Shown: positions 12,090 to 22,903, counted from the first letter of the stretch. The stretch: 64,000 nucleotides of DNA from an uncultured Alphaproteobacteria bacterium (GCA_903822175.1 CAIJOB010000022.1:62001-126000), one strand, 5' to 3'. The notes: a model not told the origin generated them from the sequence alone. Numbers and translations: made by a program.

Positions 12090-13073
12090 TTAGGACGTGT
12101 GGACTGCGGGCGCGCCGCCGGTGCCGCCAGCGCCAGGGGCGGCCGGGTTCGGCGTACCGGCCGGAGCGGTCGGAGCCACAGGCGCGGCGGCGGGCGACGG
12201 CTTCGGCGCGCGCGCCTTGCCGGGGCGCCCGTCACTGCCGCCCGCGGCCACGATGGTGATGAGGGGCGCGGCGGCCGGCATGGGATCGGTGACGCGCACG
12301 CGCCGGACGGTGGCGTGGCCGGTGCTGCGTGGGGCGGCGCCGAACAGGGCCTCGGTGCGCATCGGCGCGGTCTGGGCGATCTCCGCCGAGCCGGTCCTGC
12401 GCAGCAGCAGCGACAGCTTGCCGAGGTCGCCGGCCACCGCCAGCTTTTGCGCGTCGGGGACCGAAACCTCGAGGGTCGCGGTGCTCGGCGTCGCCGGCTT
12501 GTTGGAGGCGAGGTCGGCGTTCAGGTCGACGCCCAGGACCCGGATGTCCTGGGTCACCACCTGGGAGATGTAGTTGTGCTTGCTGGCGTCGGTGGAGAGG
12601 TCGCGCATCAGCACCACATCCACCCGGTCGCCCGGCAGGGCGTGGCCGCCGACGCCGGTGACGTCGCTGACCTTGATGGTGTAGGCGCGCATGCCGTCAT
12701 GGATCTCGGCGGCGACCGAAGCGCGGGCGCCCGGACCGGAAAGCTTGGCCGGCAGCAAGGGCTCGCGGGCGGCGATGGGGGTCAGAACCACCGGCGGTCC
12801 GCCGCCGTCCTGGGACAGGACCAGCGCCGTGGTCGCGAAGGCGCCTTCGGGCACGGCGTTGGACGGGATCTTCAGGATCTCGATCTTCGAGGCGTCCAGC
12901 TTGTCGCCGAACTTCAGCGCCGACTTGGCGACCACGATGGGCACGCCGGCCATGACTTGCGGGGCCGCGGCCTTAGCCACGCCCGGGTTCGGCATCATGG
13001 TCTTGGCCACCACCAGGGCGGAAAGACCGAACAGGGCGCAGGCCCCGAGACTGACAATGGTGACGACACGCAT
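12090..13073 (-). CDS. cpaB: Flp pilus assembly protein CpaB/RcpC
   Basis: SAF-type region VVAKSALKFGDKLDASKIEILKIP, PGDRVDVVLMRDLS; upstream of cpaC. Confidence 0.92.
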   Translation of the reverse strand: MRVVTIVSLGACALFGLSALVVAKTMMPNPGVAKAAAPQVMAGVPIVVAKSALKFGDKLDASKIEILKIPSNAVPEGAFATTALVLSQDGGGPPVVLTPIAAREPLLPAKLSGPGARASVAAEIHDGMRAYTIKVSDVTGVGGHALPGDRVDVVLMRDLSTDASKHNYISQVVTQDIRVLGVDLNADLASNKPATPSTATLEVSVPDAQKLAVAGDLGKLSLLLRRTGSAEIAQTAPMRTEALFGAAPRSTGHATVRRVRVTDPMPAAAPLITIVAAGGSDGRPGKARAPKPSPAAAPVAPTAPAGTPNPAAPGAGGTGGAPAVHTS

Positions 13074-13313
13074 GGCTTGGACCGTTCGGTTGAAAAACCT
13101 GTTTCGGATCGTGAGCTTACGAAGCCGACACTTGCGATATCCCCAACAAACCTAGTGAATACCCCGACAACCATGACGCAGCGTAAACAAGCGTGACCAT
13201 GGCCGGCGGGCGGATCGTGCTTCGCGGTGCCATAGGATGCCGCTAGGCTCTCGGCGGCGGAGCGCCGCGAGCAAGATTTCGCCGCCCGTAAAAGAAATTT
13301 CGGAGAGACGACG

Positions 13314-14243
13314 ATGAAGATGCGCCGGCTGGGAACCTCGGGCCTGAAGGTCAGCGAGGTGGGATTGGGCTGCAACAATTTCGGCATGCGCATCGACGCC
13401 AAGCAGACTCAGGGCGTGGTCGACGCCGCGCTGGCCGCCGGCATCACCTTCTTCGACACCGCCGACATCTATGGCGGGACCAAGTCGGAGGAGTTCCTCG
13501 GCAAGGCGCTGGGCAAGCGGCGCGGCGACATCACGCTGGCCACCAAGTTCGGCATGCGGATCGGCGACGACCCGCGCCGGATGGGCGGCTCGCGCCGTTG
13601 GATCATGCGCGCGGTGGAGGACAGCCTGACCCGGCTCGGCACGGACTACATCGACCTCTACCAGTTCCACGCGCCCGACGCGGACACCCCGATCGACGAG
13701 ACGCTGCGTGCGCTGGACGACCTCGTGACCCAGGGCAAGGTCCGCTACATCGGCAACTCCAACTTCACCGGCTGGCAGATCGCCGACGCCGATTGGACGG
13801 CCGCTGGAAGCGCCCGGTTCGTCTCGGCCCAGAACCTCTATTCCCTGCTGGAGCGGAAGGTAGAGTTCGAGGTGCTGCCGGCCTGCGAGCATTTCGGCCT
13901 GGGCTTCCTGCCGTTCTTCCCGCTGGCGTCGGGCCTGCTCAGCGGCAAGTACCGGCGCGGCGAAAAGCCGGCCGAAGGCACGCGCTTGGCGGCCTGGGGC
14001 GCGCGCGGCGCCGCGGCCATGAGCGACAAGAATTTCGACAAGGTCGAGGCGCTGGAGAGCTGGGCGCGCGAGCGCGGCCACACCATCCTGGAGCTGGCCT
14101 TCGCCTGGCTGCTCGGCCACGAGGTGGTGTCCTCGGTGATCGCCGGCGCCACCACGCCCGAACAGGTGAAGACCAACGCCGCGACCGCCGCCTGGCATCT
14201 GACGCCTGAAGAGGTGAAAGAGGTCGGGGATTTGATCGGCTAG
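13314..14243 (+). CDS. Aldo/keto reductase
   Basis: 309 aa; MKMRRLGTSGLKVSEVGLGCNNFG, FFDTADIYGGTKSEEFLGKAL, YIDLYQFHAPD. Confidence 0.95.
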   Translation: MKMRRLGTSGLKVSEVGLGCNNFGMRIDAKQTQGVVDAALAAGITFFDTADIYGGTKSEEFLGKALGKRRGDITLATKFGMRIGDDPRRMGGSRRWIMRAVEDSLTRLGTDYIDLYQFHAPDADTPIDETLRALDDLVTQGKVRYIGNSNFTGWQIADADWTAAGSARFVSAQNLYSLLERKVEFEVLPACEHFGLGFLPFFPLASGLLSGKYRRGEKPAEGTRLAAWGARGAAAMSDKNFDKVEALESWARERGHTILELAFAWLLGHEVVSSVIAGATTPEQVKTNAATAAWHLTPEEVKEVGDLIG

Positions 14244-14249
14244 CCGCAC

Positions 14250-15476
14250 ATGTACGATCTGTTGAAAGGCCTGCGCGTGGTGGAGGGTTCGGCCTTCGTG
14301 GCCGCGCCGACCTGTGGGCTCTATCTGGCCCAGATGGGCGCCGAGGTGATCCGCTTCGACGCCATCGGCGGTGGCCCGGACTTCCGCCGCTGGCCGCTCG
14401 CGGAGAATGGGTCGAGCCTCTATTGGGAGGGGCTGAACAAGGGCAAGAAGTCGGTCGCGCTCAACCTCTCGAGCCCGCAGGGCCGGGAGATCGCGCAACG
14501 GCTGGCGACCGCGCCCAGCGGGGCGGACGGCGCCGACGCCGGGCTCTTCGTCACCAACTTCCCGGTAGACGGATTCCTCTCCTACGAGGCGCTGAGCAAG
14601 CTGCGCGCGGACCTGGTCTGCGTGCGGGTCATGGGCTGGGCCGACGGGTCGCAGGGCATGGACTACACGATCAATGCGGCGCTCGGCCTGCCGCAGATGA
14701 CCGGCCCGGCCGACGATCCTCGGCCGGTCAACCACGTGCTGGCGGCCTGGGACCTGCTCACCGGCGCCTACTGCGCCTTTTCCACGGTCTCGGCGCTCTG
14801 GGCCCGGAGCCGGGACGGGCAGGGCCGCGAGCTGCGGGTGCCGCTCTCCGACGTGGGCGCGGCGACCATGGCCAACCTGGGCATGACCGCCGAGACGATG
14901 CTGACCGGCCACCAGCGGCCGCGTATGGGCAACGACATCTTTGGCGCCTTTGGCCGCGACTTTAAGACCAAGGACGGCCAGACCCTGATGCTGTTGGCGA
15001 TCACGCCCAAGCAGTGGTCGAAGGCCCTGGAGGTTCTGGGCCTGGCCGCCGCCGCCGCTGCCCTCGAAGCCGAACTCAGCGTCTCCTTCGCCACCGACGA
15101 AGGCGTGCGGTTCGCCCACCGCGCCCGGCTCTATCCGCTGTTCGAGGCTGCCTTCGCTCAGCGCACGGCCGCCGAGCTGGCGCCAGCCTTCGACGCCGGT
15201 GGCGTGACTTGGGGCGCCTACCAGCCACTGGAAGCCGCGCTGGCCGATCCGCGTCTCTATAAGGACAACCCGGCCTTCCAGACGGTCCGACATCCGAGCG
15301 GCCTCAGCTATCCGGCGCCCGGCGCCATGGCGACGATCCCGCAGGACGCGCGCGGGCCGGTGCAGGCGGCGCCGAAACTCGGGCAGCACACCGACGAAGT
15401 CTTGGCGCAGGTGCTGGGCATGAGCGGAACCGAGATCGGGCGCCTACATGATACAGGTGTTGTCGCGGGGAGCTGA
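14250..15476 (+). CDS. CaiB/BaiF CoA-transferase family protein
   Basis: 408 aa; LLKGLRVVEGSAFVAAPTCGLYLAQMGAEVIRFD. Confidence 0.93.
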   Translation: MYDLLKGLRVVEGSAFVAAPTCGLYLAQMGAEVIRFDAIGGGPDFRRWPLAENGSSLYWEGLNKGKKSVALNLSSPQGREIAQRLATAPSGADGADAGLFVTNFPVDGFLSYEALSKLRADLVCVRVMGWADGSQGMDYTINAALGLPQMTGPADDPRPVNHVLAAWDLLTGAYCAFSTVSALWARSRDGQGRELRVPLSDVGAATMANLGMTAETMLTGHQRPRMGNDIFGAFGRDFKTKDGQTLMLLAITPKQWSKALEVLGLAAAAAALEAELSVSFATDEGVRFAHRARLYPLFEAAFAQRTAAELAPAFDAGGVTWGAYQPLEAALADPRLYKDNPAFQTVRHPSGLSYPAPGAMATIPQDARGPVQAAPKLGQHTDEVLAQVLGMSGTEIGRLHDTGVVAGS

Positions 15477-15482
15477 CAGACC

Positions 15483-16451
15483 ATGAAAGCGCTGAACCTA
15501 GGTCTAGTGGCTGCAGCCCTGCTGATCGGGGCGCCGGCCGCCGCGGCTGACTACCACGCGCCGCGCAACGCCATTGGCCAGCCCGACCTGCAGGGCGTCT
15601 GGAACACCCACTTCTTCATGCCGATGGAGGCGCGGCCGGACATGCCGAGCCTGACGCTCTCAGAGGCGGACGCGCAGGCCTATGCGCGCAAGCTGAACGA
15701 AGAGGCCGGCAAGCTGGCGATCTTCGCCCAGGACCCTGAGGTGGCCGAAATCCGTGGCGACCCCAGCCGCTCGGACCTCGCCATCGTCAAGGGTCAGCGG
15801 CGCACCCGCCAGGTGGTCGAACCCGCCGACGGCATGATGCCGCTGACGCCCGGCATGCGCGGCCAGCTGCGCTTCATCGAGCAACTGCTGCGCACTCAGA
15901 CGGAGCCGCCTTTCCCCAAGGACGACCCCGAGGTGCGGCCGAACTGGGAGCGTTGCGTCGTCGGCTGGGGCCAGCCTCCGGTCACCAGCACCAGCGACAT
16001 CAACCCGCGCCAGATCGTCCAGACCAAGGATGCGGTGGTGATCCTGTCGGAGTACGGCCCCGACCTGCGGATCGTGCCCTTGACCGACAAGCACGGCTCG
16101 CCGGCGATGGCCGGGCCGCTGGGCGACGCGATCGCGCACTGGGAAGGCGACACCCTGGTGATCGAGACTGTCGGTCTGCCGGCCAAGGACGCGATCCGGC
16201 CGTTCCCGACGCTGTTCGTGTCGGCCGCCGCCAAGGTGATCGAGCGCTACACGCGGGTCTCGAAGAGCGAGCTGCTCTACCAGTACACGGTGGTCGATCC
16301 GGCGATCTACACCAAGCCCTGGCTCGCGGAATATTCGCTCTTCGCCGCGCCTAAGCCGATCTTCGAGTTCGCTTGCCACGAGGGGAACTATTCGCTCCCC
16401 AACATCCTGGCCGGCGCCCGGGCCGAGGAAATGGCCCGCGCCAAGAAGTGA
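15483..16451 (+). CDS. Secreted conserved hypothetical protein
   Basis: 322 aa with signal peptide; HWEGDTLVIETVGL, ERYTRVSKSELLYQYTVVDPAIYTKPW, CHEGNYSLPNILAGAR motifs recur in an uncharacterised family. Confidence 0.75.
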   Translation: MKALNLGLVAAALLIGAPAAAADYHAPRNAIGQPDLQGVWNTHFFMPMEARPDMPSLTLSEADAQAYARKLNEEAGKLAIFAQDPEVAEIRGDPSRSDLAIVKGQRRTRQVVEPADGMMPLTPGMRGQLRFIEQLLRTQTEPPFPKDDPEVRPNWERCVVGWGQPPVTSTSDINPRQIVQTKDAVVILSEYGPDLRIVPLTDKHGSPAMAGPLGDAIAHWEGDTLVIETVGLPAKDAIRPFPTLFVSAAAKVIERYTRVSKSELLYQYTVVDPAIYTKPWLAEYSLFAAPKPIFEFACHEGNYSLPNILAGARAEEMARAKK

Positions 16452-16504
16452 GGCTTTGCATGGCGCGCCGGCGGGGCCATCTGTAGGGCGCTGAGGAGCA
16501 TCCC

Positions 16505-17809
16505 ATGGCCAGAGCCGTCGCCGCCAAATCCCCCACCGCCGGCAAGCCGGATATCTGGTTCGCGGCCGGCGTGCGGACGCCGTTCGCCAAGGCCGGCGGG
16601 CCCTTGGCGCGGAAGGATGCGCTCGATCTCTCGATCCCAGTGGTCAAAGCGATGCTGGCGAAAGGCGGGCGGCCCGATCTGATGAACTGGGGTGCGGTGA
16701 TCCCCAACCTGACCATCAGCAACCTGGCGCGCGAGGCGCTGATCGCGGCGGGCGGCGACCCGACCATTCCCGCGTCCTCGACGATCATGGCCTGCTCCAC
16801 CTCGATGATGGGCGCTTTCCAGGCCGGGGGCATGCTGGACGATGCGGCTGGCCGCAGCCTGGCGCTGGTTGGCGGCGCGGAGGCGATGAGCCGCATCCAG
16901 ATCGGCCTGTCGCCCGGCCTTTCCGACGACCTGCGGGCGTTCATGGAGGCCCGCGACCTGCCGGGACGCTGGGCGGCGGTGCGCGGGACCAAGGCGCGCG
17001 ACGTCCGCCTGTTCATTCCGCAGATCAAGAATCGCGCGACCGGCAAGTCGATGGGCGAACACACTGAGGAGATGGCCAAGGGCTGGAGCATCAGCCGCGT
17101 CGAACAGGACGAACTGGCGCTGGCCAGCCATCAGAAGGCCGCCGCTGGCTGGGCCGCCGGCTTCTTCGACGACCTGGTTCTGCGGCTGGAAGAGACCGGC
17201 AGCGACACCCTGGTGCGGGCGGACTCGTCGATGGAGGCGCTGGCGCGCCTGAAGCCAGCCTTCGACCGGACCAGCGGCGCCGGTACGCTCACCGCCGGCA
17301 ACTCCAGCCCGCTGACCGACGGCGCGGCGGCCATGTGGGTAGCCACGGGCGAGGGGCTGAAGCGCCTGCCGGCTGAGGTTCCGCGGGTGCGGCTGGTGGA
17401 CTACGTCGCCAACGCCATCGACCTCTTCAACGAGTACCTCTTGATGGCGCCGGCCTATGCGATCCCGCGCCTGCTCGCCCGCAACGGCCTCACCTACGGC
17501 GACGTGGCGCTCTGGGAGCTGCACGAGGCCTTCACCGCCCAGGTGGCGAGCCACATCAAGGCGATCCAGGACCCGGAGTTCCTGAAGACCAAGGCGCAGG
17601 TGACCGCCAAACTCGGCAAGTTCCCGATCGAGCGGCTGAACCCCAACGGCGGCTCGACGGCGCTGGGCCATCCGTTCGGGGCGACCGGCGCGCGGATCCT
17701 CAGCCAGGCGGTGAAGGAGCTTTCGGCCATGCCCAAGGGCGCCTACGCCATCGTCAGCATCTGCGCCGACGGCGGCCAGGGTACGGTCGCCCTGCTGCGG
17801 AACGGCTGA
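16505..17809 (+). CDS. Thiolase / acetyl-CoA C-acyltransferase (FadI-like)
   Basis: 434 aa; MACSTSMM active Cys, NPNGGSTALGHPFGATGARI, CADGGQGT. Confidence 0.93.
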   Translation: MARAVAAKSPTAGKPDIWFAAGVRTPFAKAGGPLARKDALDLSIPVVKAMLAKGGRPDLMNWGAVIPNLTISNLAREALIAAGGDPTIPASSTIMACSTSMMGAFQAGGMLDDAAGRSLALVGGAEAMSRIQIGLSPGLSDDLRAFMEARDLPGRWAAVRGTKARDVRLFIPQIKNRATGKSMGEHTEEMAKGWSISRVEQDELALASHQKAAAGWAAGFFDDLVLRLEETGSDTLVRADSSMEALARLKPAFDRTSGAGTLTAGNSSPLTDGAAAMWVATGEGLKRLPAEVPRVRLVDYVANAIDLFNEYLLMAPAYAIPRLLARNGLTYGDVALWELHEAFTAQVASHIKAIQDPEFLKTKAQVTAKLGKFPIERLNPNGGSTALGHPFGATGARILSQAVKELSAMPKGAYAIVSICADGGQGTVALLRNG

Positions 17810-18432
17810 TGGCCGGCGCCGACGCCCACACCTATGAGCCGGCGCAGGGGCACGGCCTCGCCAACGATCCGTTCAACGCCATCATCGGGCCGCGGCCGAT
17901 CGGCTGGATTTCGTCGGTGAGCGAGACGGGCGTGCGCAACCTCGCGCCCTACAGCTTCTTCAACGCCTTTAACTACCGCCCGCCGCTGATCGGCTTCGCC
18001 AGCACCGGCTGGAAGGACAGCGTCGCCAACATCCAGACCACTGGCGAGTTCGTCTGGAACCTGGCGACCCATGCGCTGAAGGACGCGATGAATGCGACCT
18101 CGGCCACCGTGTCTTCGGAGGTCGACGAGTTCGCGCTGGGCGGCCTGACGCCGGCGCCGAGCCTGAAGGTCGCCCCGGCGCGGGTGATGGAAAGCCCGGT
18201 CAATTTCGAATGCCGTCTGTCGCAGCTGATCCAGCTGACCACGGCGGCGGGTGAGGCCGTCCAGACCTGGCTGGTGATCGGCGAGGTGGTGGCCGTCCAC
18301 ATCGACCGCGCCCTGATCAAGGACGGCCTCTACCAGACGGCGCAGGCGCATCCGATCCTGCGCGCCGGGCGGCTGGGCGACTACGCCGAGATCCGGCCCG
18401 ACGCGATGTTCGAGATGCCTCGGCCTCGATAA
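17809..18432 (+). CDS. Flavin reductase family protein
   Basis: 207 aa; IIGPRPIGWISSVSETGVRNLAPYSFFNAFNYRPPLIGF; TGATG overlap with thiolase. Confidence 0.92.
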   Translation: MAGADAHTYEPAQGHGLANDPFNAIIGPRPIGWISSVSETGVRNLAPYSFFNAFNYRPPLIGFASTGWKDSVANIQTTGEFVWNLATHALKDAMNATSATVSSEVDEFALGGLTPAPSLKVAPARVMESPVNFECRLSQLIQLTTAAGEAVQTWLVIGEVVAVHIDRALIKDGLYQTAQAHPILRAGRLGDYAEIRPDAMFEMPRPR

Positions 18433-18437
18433 GGGGC

Positions 18438-20321
18438 CTAGGTCGCCGCGCTGAGCTTCACCAGCACCGCGCCCTCGGTGACCTGGGCGCCGAGGCTGAC
18501 CGACACCTCGTCCACCGTCCCGTCGAAGGGGGCGGTGAGCGCGTGCTCCATCTTCATGGCTTCGAGGACCAGCAACGGCTGGCCCTTCTTCACGGCCTCG
18601 CCGGCCTTGACCGAGAGCCCGGTGACCTTGCCCGGCATGGGGGAGCGGATGGCGCCGTCGCCGGCCGCGCCGGCTTCGTCGGCGGCGGGGGGAGATTGCG
18701 CGAAAACGAAGGCCTCGCCGGCTTCGAAGACCACGATCTCGTCGTCCTGCGTCAGCAGGACCGAGCGCGGCGCGGCCATGTCGTTGATGGCGCAGACGAT
18801 CGGCTTGCCGCCCAGGAACAGGCGCGTCGTCGTCTCCGGCGCCGCGTTCAGGCGGAAGCCCGCGAGATCGCGCCAGGGCGAGGCGTCGGGCAGGAGCGTC
18901 TCGTCGACGATCATCGCCGCCTCGGCCGCGGCGGAAAGCGCGGCGGGCGAGGGCTCCGGAGGCGCCGCCAGCTCGGCGAGGTTGCGCTCGATGAAGCCGG
19001 TGTCGAGGTCGCCGGCGATGAAGTCGGGGGCCTCCAGGCAGCGGGCCAAGAAGCCGGCGTTGGTCTTCACCGGCCAGACCTCGACGCCGTCGCAGGCCTC
19101 GGCCAGCTCGCTGAGCGCCGCCTCGCGGGTCTCGGCATGGGCGATCAGCTTGGCGATCATCGGATCGTAGAAGGGCGTGACCTCGCCGCCTTCGATGACG
19201 CCGGCGTCGGCGCGCACGGTGGGCGGCAGCTCGAAGTGTTCCAGCACGCCGGTGGACGGCAGGAAGCCGGTGGCCGGGCTCTCGGCATAGAGCCGCGCTT
19301 CCACCGCGTGACCGGCCAGGCCGATTTCCTCCTGCTTCAGCGGCAGGGGCTCACCCGCCGCGACGCGGAACTGCCATTCGACCAGGTCGAGGCCGGTGAC
19401 CATCTCGGTGACCGGGTGCTCCACCTGCAGGCGGGTGTTCATCTCCATGAACCAGATGCGGTCGGGGCGAAGGCCAGCGCTTGCGTCGGCGATGAACTCG
19501 ATGGTGCCGGCGCCGACGTAGTTGACCGCCTTGGCGGCCTTGACCGCAGCGTCGGTGATCGCGGCGCGGGTCTTGGCGTCCATGCCGGGTGCGGGCGCCT
19601 CCTCGATCACCTTCTGGTGGCGGCGCTGCAGGGAGCAGTCGCGTTCGTAGAGGTGGACGACACTGCCGTGAGCGTCGCCGAACACCTGCACCTCGATGTG
19701 GCGCGGGCGCTGGACATAGGTCTCCAGCAGCACGCGGTCGTCGCCGAACGAGGCGGCCGCTTCGCGCTTGCAGGACGCCAGGGCGGCGTCGAAGTCGGCC
19801 GCCGCCTCGACCTTGCGCATGCCCTTGCCGCCGCCGCCGGCCACCGCCTTGATCAGCACCGGAAAGCCGATCCGCGCGGCCTCTTTCGCCAGTGTCGCCG
19901 GGGCCTGGTCCTCGCCCAGATAGCCCGGCGTCACCGGCACCCCGGCCTTGGCCATCAGCGCTTTGGCGGCGTCCTTCAGGCCCATGGCGCGGATCGCCGA
20001 ACTCGGCGGCCCGATCCAGATCAGGCCCGCGGCGATCACCGCGTCGGCGAAGTCGGCGTTCTCGGAGAGGAAGCCGTAGCCCGGGTGGATCGCCTCGGCG
20101 CCGGTGGCCTTGGCCGCGGCGATGATCTTCTCCGGAACCAGATAGCTTTCGCGGGCGGCGGCCGGGCCGATCAGCACGGCCTGCTCGGCGTCGGCCACGT
20201 GGGCCGCGCCGGCGTCGGCTTCGGAATAGACCGCGACGGTGGCGACGCCCAACCGCCGGGCGGTGGCGAACACCCGGCGGGCGATCTCGCCTCGGTTGGC
20301 GACCAGGACGGATTTGAACAT
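18438..20321 (-). CDS. Acyl-CoA carboxylase biotin carboxylase/BCCP subunit (3-methylcrotonyl-CoA carboxylase alpha type)
   Basis: 627 aa; MFKSVLVANRGEIARRVFATARRLG; GGGGKGMRKV; biotin motif LEAMKMEHALTAPFDG. Confidence 0.93.
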   Translation of the reverse strand: MFKSVLVANRGEIARRVFATARRLGVATVAVYSEADAGAAHVADAEQAVLIGPAAARESYLVPEKIIAAAKATGAEAIHPGYGFLSENADFADAVIAAGLIWIGPPSSAIRAMGLKDAAKALMAKAGVPVTPGYLGEDQAPATLAKEAARIGFPVLIKAVAGGGGKGMRKVEAAADFDAALASCKREAAASFGDDRVLLETYVQRPRHIEVQVFGDAHGSVVHLYERDCSLQRRHQKVIEEAPAPGMDAKTRAAITDAAVKAAKAVNYVGAGTIEFIADASAGLRPDRIWFMEMNTRLQVEHPVTEMVTGLDLVEWQFRVAAGEPLPLKQEEIGLAGHAVEARLYAESPATGFLPSTGVLEHFELPPTVRADAGVIEGGEVTPFYDPMIAKLIAHAETREAALSELAEACDGVEVWPVKTNAGFLARCLEAPDFIAGDLDTGFIERNLAELAAPPEPSPAALSAAAEAAMIVDETLLPDASPWRDLAGFRLNAAPETTTRLFLGGKPIVCAINDMAAPRSVLLTQDDEIVVFEAGEAFVFAQSPPAADEAGAAGDGAIRSPMPGKVTGLSVKAGEAVKKGQPLLVLEAMKMEHALTAPFDGTVDEVSVSLGAQVTEGAVLVKLSAAT

Positions 20322-20334
20322 TGAAACTTCAGTC

Positions 20335-21303
20335 CTAGACGGTGGCCAGGCCGACCAGCAGCAGGCCGACGATCAGGAAGGCGAAGGCGATCGAAGAGCC
20401 GATGAACAGCAGGAACATGCGGATCAGTGTGCCGTACCAGCTGATCTTGTAGGCGCCGCGCATGTGCACGAAGAGGTGCACCGGCGCGAGCCAGAGCAGG
20501 TTGCCCGGACCGTTCAGCCAGATGCCGGCGACGAACATCACCGAGAGCAGCAGCCCCTGGAACGAGAGGGAGTGCATCGAGAAGATCAGGTGGTCGAAGA
20601 CGTAAACGTTCTTCTTGAAGACGAAGAGCACCGCCAACATCATCGCCGCGATCGGCAGCATCAGGACGGCGAACCGCTGGGCCCATTCGGCCAGCGCGGC
20701 CTTGTAGCTCTGCTGGTTGGCCAGCGCCTTGGACAGCTGTCCGCGGAGCCATTTCTCGCCCGCCGTGTCGGTGGCCTTGGGTGTTCCGAACCGCGCCTTC
20801 ATTTCCTGCTGAGCCTGCTGCAACTGGGCACGGTCCTTGGGCGCGAGCTCCTTCTGCAGCTGCGGATCGTCGAGGGTCGCGAAGTTGAGATTGAGACCCT
20901 TGCCTGGGCTGGGGTGGGTCCGGACGACATTCAGCCCGCCGGTGAAGAACACCAGCAGCAGGACCAGCAGGAAGATGCGGAACGGCGGCACCTGGGCGGC
21001 GCGGTGGCCGTCGAGGTATTCGCGGGTGAGCTTGCCGGGCCGGAAGATCAGCCGCGGAAAGGTCTTCCAGAGCCGCCCGTCGAGGTCGGTGAGCCCCTCC
21101 AGCGCCTCCAGCGTCAGCTTCCAGATCGAGCGGTGGAACTTCTCGCCCCGCTGGCCGCAGGCGTAGCACCAGGGCCCGGCCAGCGCGGTGTGGCAGTTGG
21201 GGCAGGGCGCGCCGATCGGCAGGCTGTGCTTCGAGGCGCGCGCGGCCTCGTGCGCCAAGGTGTCGGCGGTGACGGCTTCGAGGAGGTTGTCTCCGGTGGC
21301 CAT
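20335..21303 (-). CDS. DUF3667 domain-containing membrane protein with N-terminal zinc ribbon
   Basis: CPNCHTALAGPWCYACGQRGEKFHRSIWKLTLEALEGLTDLDGRLWKTFPRLIFRPGKLTREYLDGHR; multiple TM. Confidence 0.88.
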   Translation of the reverse strand: MATGDNLLEAVTADTLAHEAARASKHSLPIGAPCPNCHTALAGPWCYACGQRGEKFHRSIWKLTLEALEGLTDLDGRLWKTFPRLIFRPGKLTREYLDGHRAAQVPPFRIFLLVLLLVFFTGGLNVVRTHPSPGKGLNLNFATLDDPQLQKELAPKDRAQLQQAQQEMKARFGTPKATDTAGEKWLRGQLSKALANQQSYKAALAEWAQRFAVLMLPIAAMMLAVLFVFKKNVYVFDHLIFSMHSLSFQGLLLSVMFVAGIWLNGPGNLLWLAPVHLFVHMRGAYKISWYGTLIRMFLLFIGSSIAFAFLIVGLLLVGLATV

Positions 21304-21310
21304 GGTCAGC

Positions 21311-22903
21311 TTACATCCTGAACACGCCGAAGCGCGTCTCGGGGATCGGCGCGTTCAGCGAAGCGGAGATGGAAAGGCCCAGCACGTCGCGGGTCTGCAT
21401 CGGGTCGATGATGCCGTCGTCCCACAGGCGCGCGGTGGCGAAGTAGGGGTTGCCCTCGTCCTCGTAGCGCTGGCGAACCGGGGCCTTGAAGGCCTCCTCT
21501 TCCGCCTTGGTCCACTTGTCGGCGTCGCGGTGGACGGTGGCGAGCACACTGGCCGCCTGCTCGCCGCCCATCACGCTGATCCGGCTGTTGGGCCAGGTCC
21601 ACAGGAAGCGGGGCGAATAGGCGCGGCCACACATGCCGTAGTTGCCGGCCCCGAACGATCCGCCGATCAGGACGGTGAACTTCGGCACCTCGGCCGAAGC
21701 GACCGCGGTCACCAGCTTGGCGCCGTCCTTGGCGATGCCGCCGGCTTCGTACTTGCCGCCGACCATGAAGCCGGAAATGTTCTGCAGGAAGATCAGCGGG
21801 ATCTTCCGCTTGCAGGCCAGCTCGATGAAGTGCGCGCCCTTCAGCGCGCTCTCCGAGAACAGCACCCCGTTGTTGGCCAGGATCGCCACCGGATAGCCCC
21901 AGATGCGCGCAAACCCGCAGACCAGCGTCGTGCCGTAGAGCTGCTTGAACTCGTCGAACTCGGAGTTGTCGACGATGCGCGCGATCACCTCGTGGACGTC
22001 ATAGGGCGCGCGCACGTCGGTCGGTACGATGCCGTAGAGCTCTTCGGGATCGAAGGCCGGCGGGCGCGGCTCGGCGATATCCATGTCGACGGTCTTGGTG
22101 GTGTTCAGCCGGGCCACGATGGAGCGGACGATGGACAGCGCGTCCTCGTCGTCGGCGGCCACGTGGTCTACGACACCGGAGCGGCGGCCGTGGGTGTCGG
22201 CGCCGCCCAGTTCCTCGGCCGAGATCACCTCGCCGGTGGCGGCCTTCACCAGCGGCGGGCCGCCCAGGAAGATCGTGCCCTGGCCGCGCACGATGATGGT
22301 CTCGTCGCTCATCGCCGGGACGTAGGCGCCGCCGGCGGTGCAGGAGCCCATGACGCAGGCGATCTGGGCGATGCCTTCGGCGCTCATCCGCGCCTGGTTG
22401 AAGAAGATGCGCCCAAAGTGGTCGCGGTCGGGGAACACCTCGGCCTGGTGCGGCAGGTTGGCGCCTCCGCTATCGACCAGATAGATGCAGGGCAGGCGGT
22501 TCTGCAGGGCGATCTCCTGGGCGCGGAGATGCTTCTTCACGGTCATCGGATAGTAGGCGCCGCCCTTCACCGTGGCGTCGTTGGCGACGATCATGCACTC
22601 GCGGCCGGAGACCCGGCCCACGCCGACGATGATTCCGGAGCCCGGCGCCTCGTCATTGTAGAGGCCATTAGCGGCGAGCTGGCCCACCTCCAGGAACGGC
22701 GAGCCCGGATCGATCAGCCGCATGACCCGGTCGCGGGGGAGCAGCTTTCCGCGGCTCTCGTGGCGTTTGCGGCTGTCTTCGGACCCGCCGAGCGCGGCCT
22801 TGCCGGCGCGTTCGCGCAGTTCGGCGGCCAGCGCGCGGTTGGCCTTGGCGTTGGCGGCGTAGGTCTTGGACGCCGGATCGACGGCGCTCGTCAGCTTCCT
22901 CAT
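21311..22903 (-). CDS. Acyl-CoA carboxylase carboxyltransferase subunit (methylcrotonyl-CoA carboxylase beta type)
   Basis: 530 aa; [78 protein letters not shown]. Confidence 0.95.
   Translation of the reverse strand: MRKLTSAVDPASKTYAANAKANRALAAELRERAGKAALGGSEDSRKRHESRGKLLPRDRVMRLIDPGSPFLEVGQLAANGLYNDEAPGSGIIVGVGRVSGRECMIVANDATVKGGAYYPMTVKKHLRAQEIALQNRLPCIYLVDSGGANLPHQAEVFPDRDHFGRIFFNQARMSAEGIAQIACVMGSCTAGGAYVPAMSDETIIVRGQGTIFLGGPPLVKAATGEVISAEELGGADTHGRRSGVVDHVAADDEDALSIVRSIVARLNTTKTVDMDIAEPRPPAFDPEELYGIVPTDVRAPYDVHEVIARIVDNSEFDEFKQLYGTTLVCGFARIWGYPVAILANNGVLFSESALKGAHFIELACKRKIPLIFLQNISGFMVGGKYEAGGIAKDGAKLVTAVASAEVPKFTVLIGGSFGAGNYGMCGRAYSPRFLWTWPNSRISVMGGEQAASVLATVHRDADKWTKAEEEAFKAPVRQRYEDEGNPYFATARLWDDGIIDPMQTRDVLGLSISASLNAPIPETRFGVFRM

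Noticed and set aside
13152-15389. 745-aa minus-strand ORF opposite aldo/keto reductase and CaiB genes
   Set aside because: Composition and position identify it as a high-GC antisense artefact; the plus-strand genes have strong family motifs.
17809-18432. Calling the flavin reductase RutF
   Set aside because: It is about 38 kb from rutABC and sits in a thiolase operon; only a possible in-trans candidate.
18543-20324. 593-aa plus-strand ORF opposite the biotin carboxylase
   Set aside because: Antisense artefact of codon bias.
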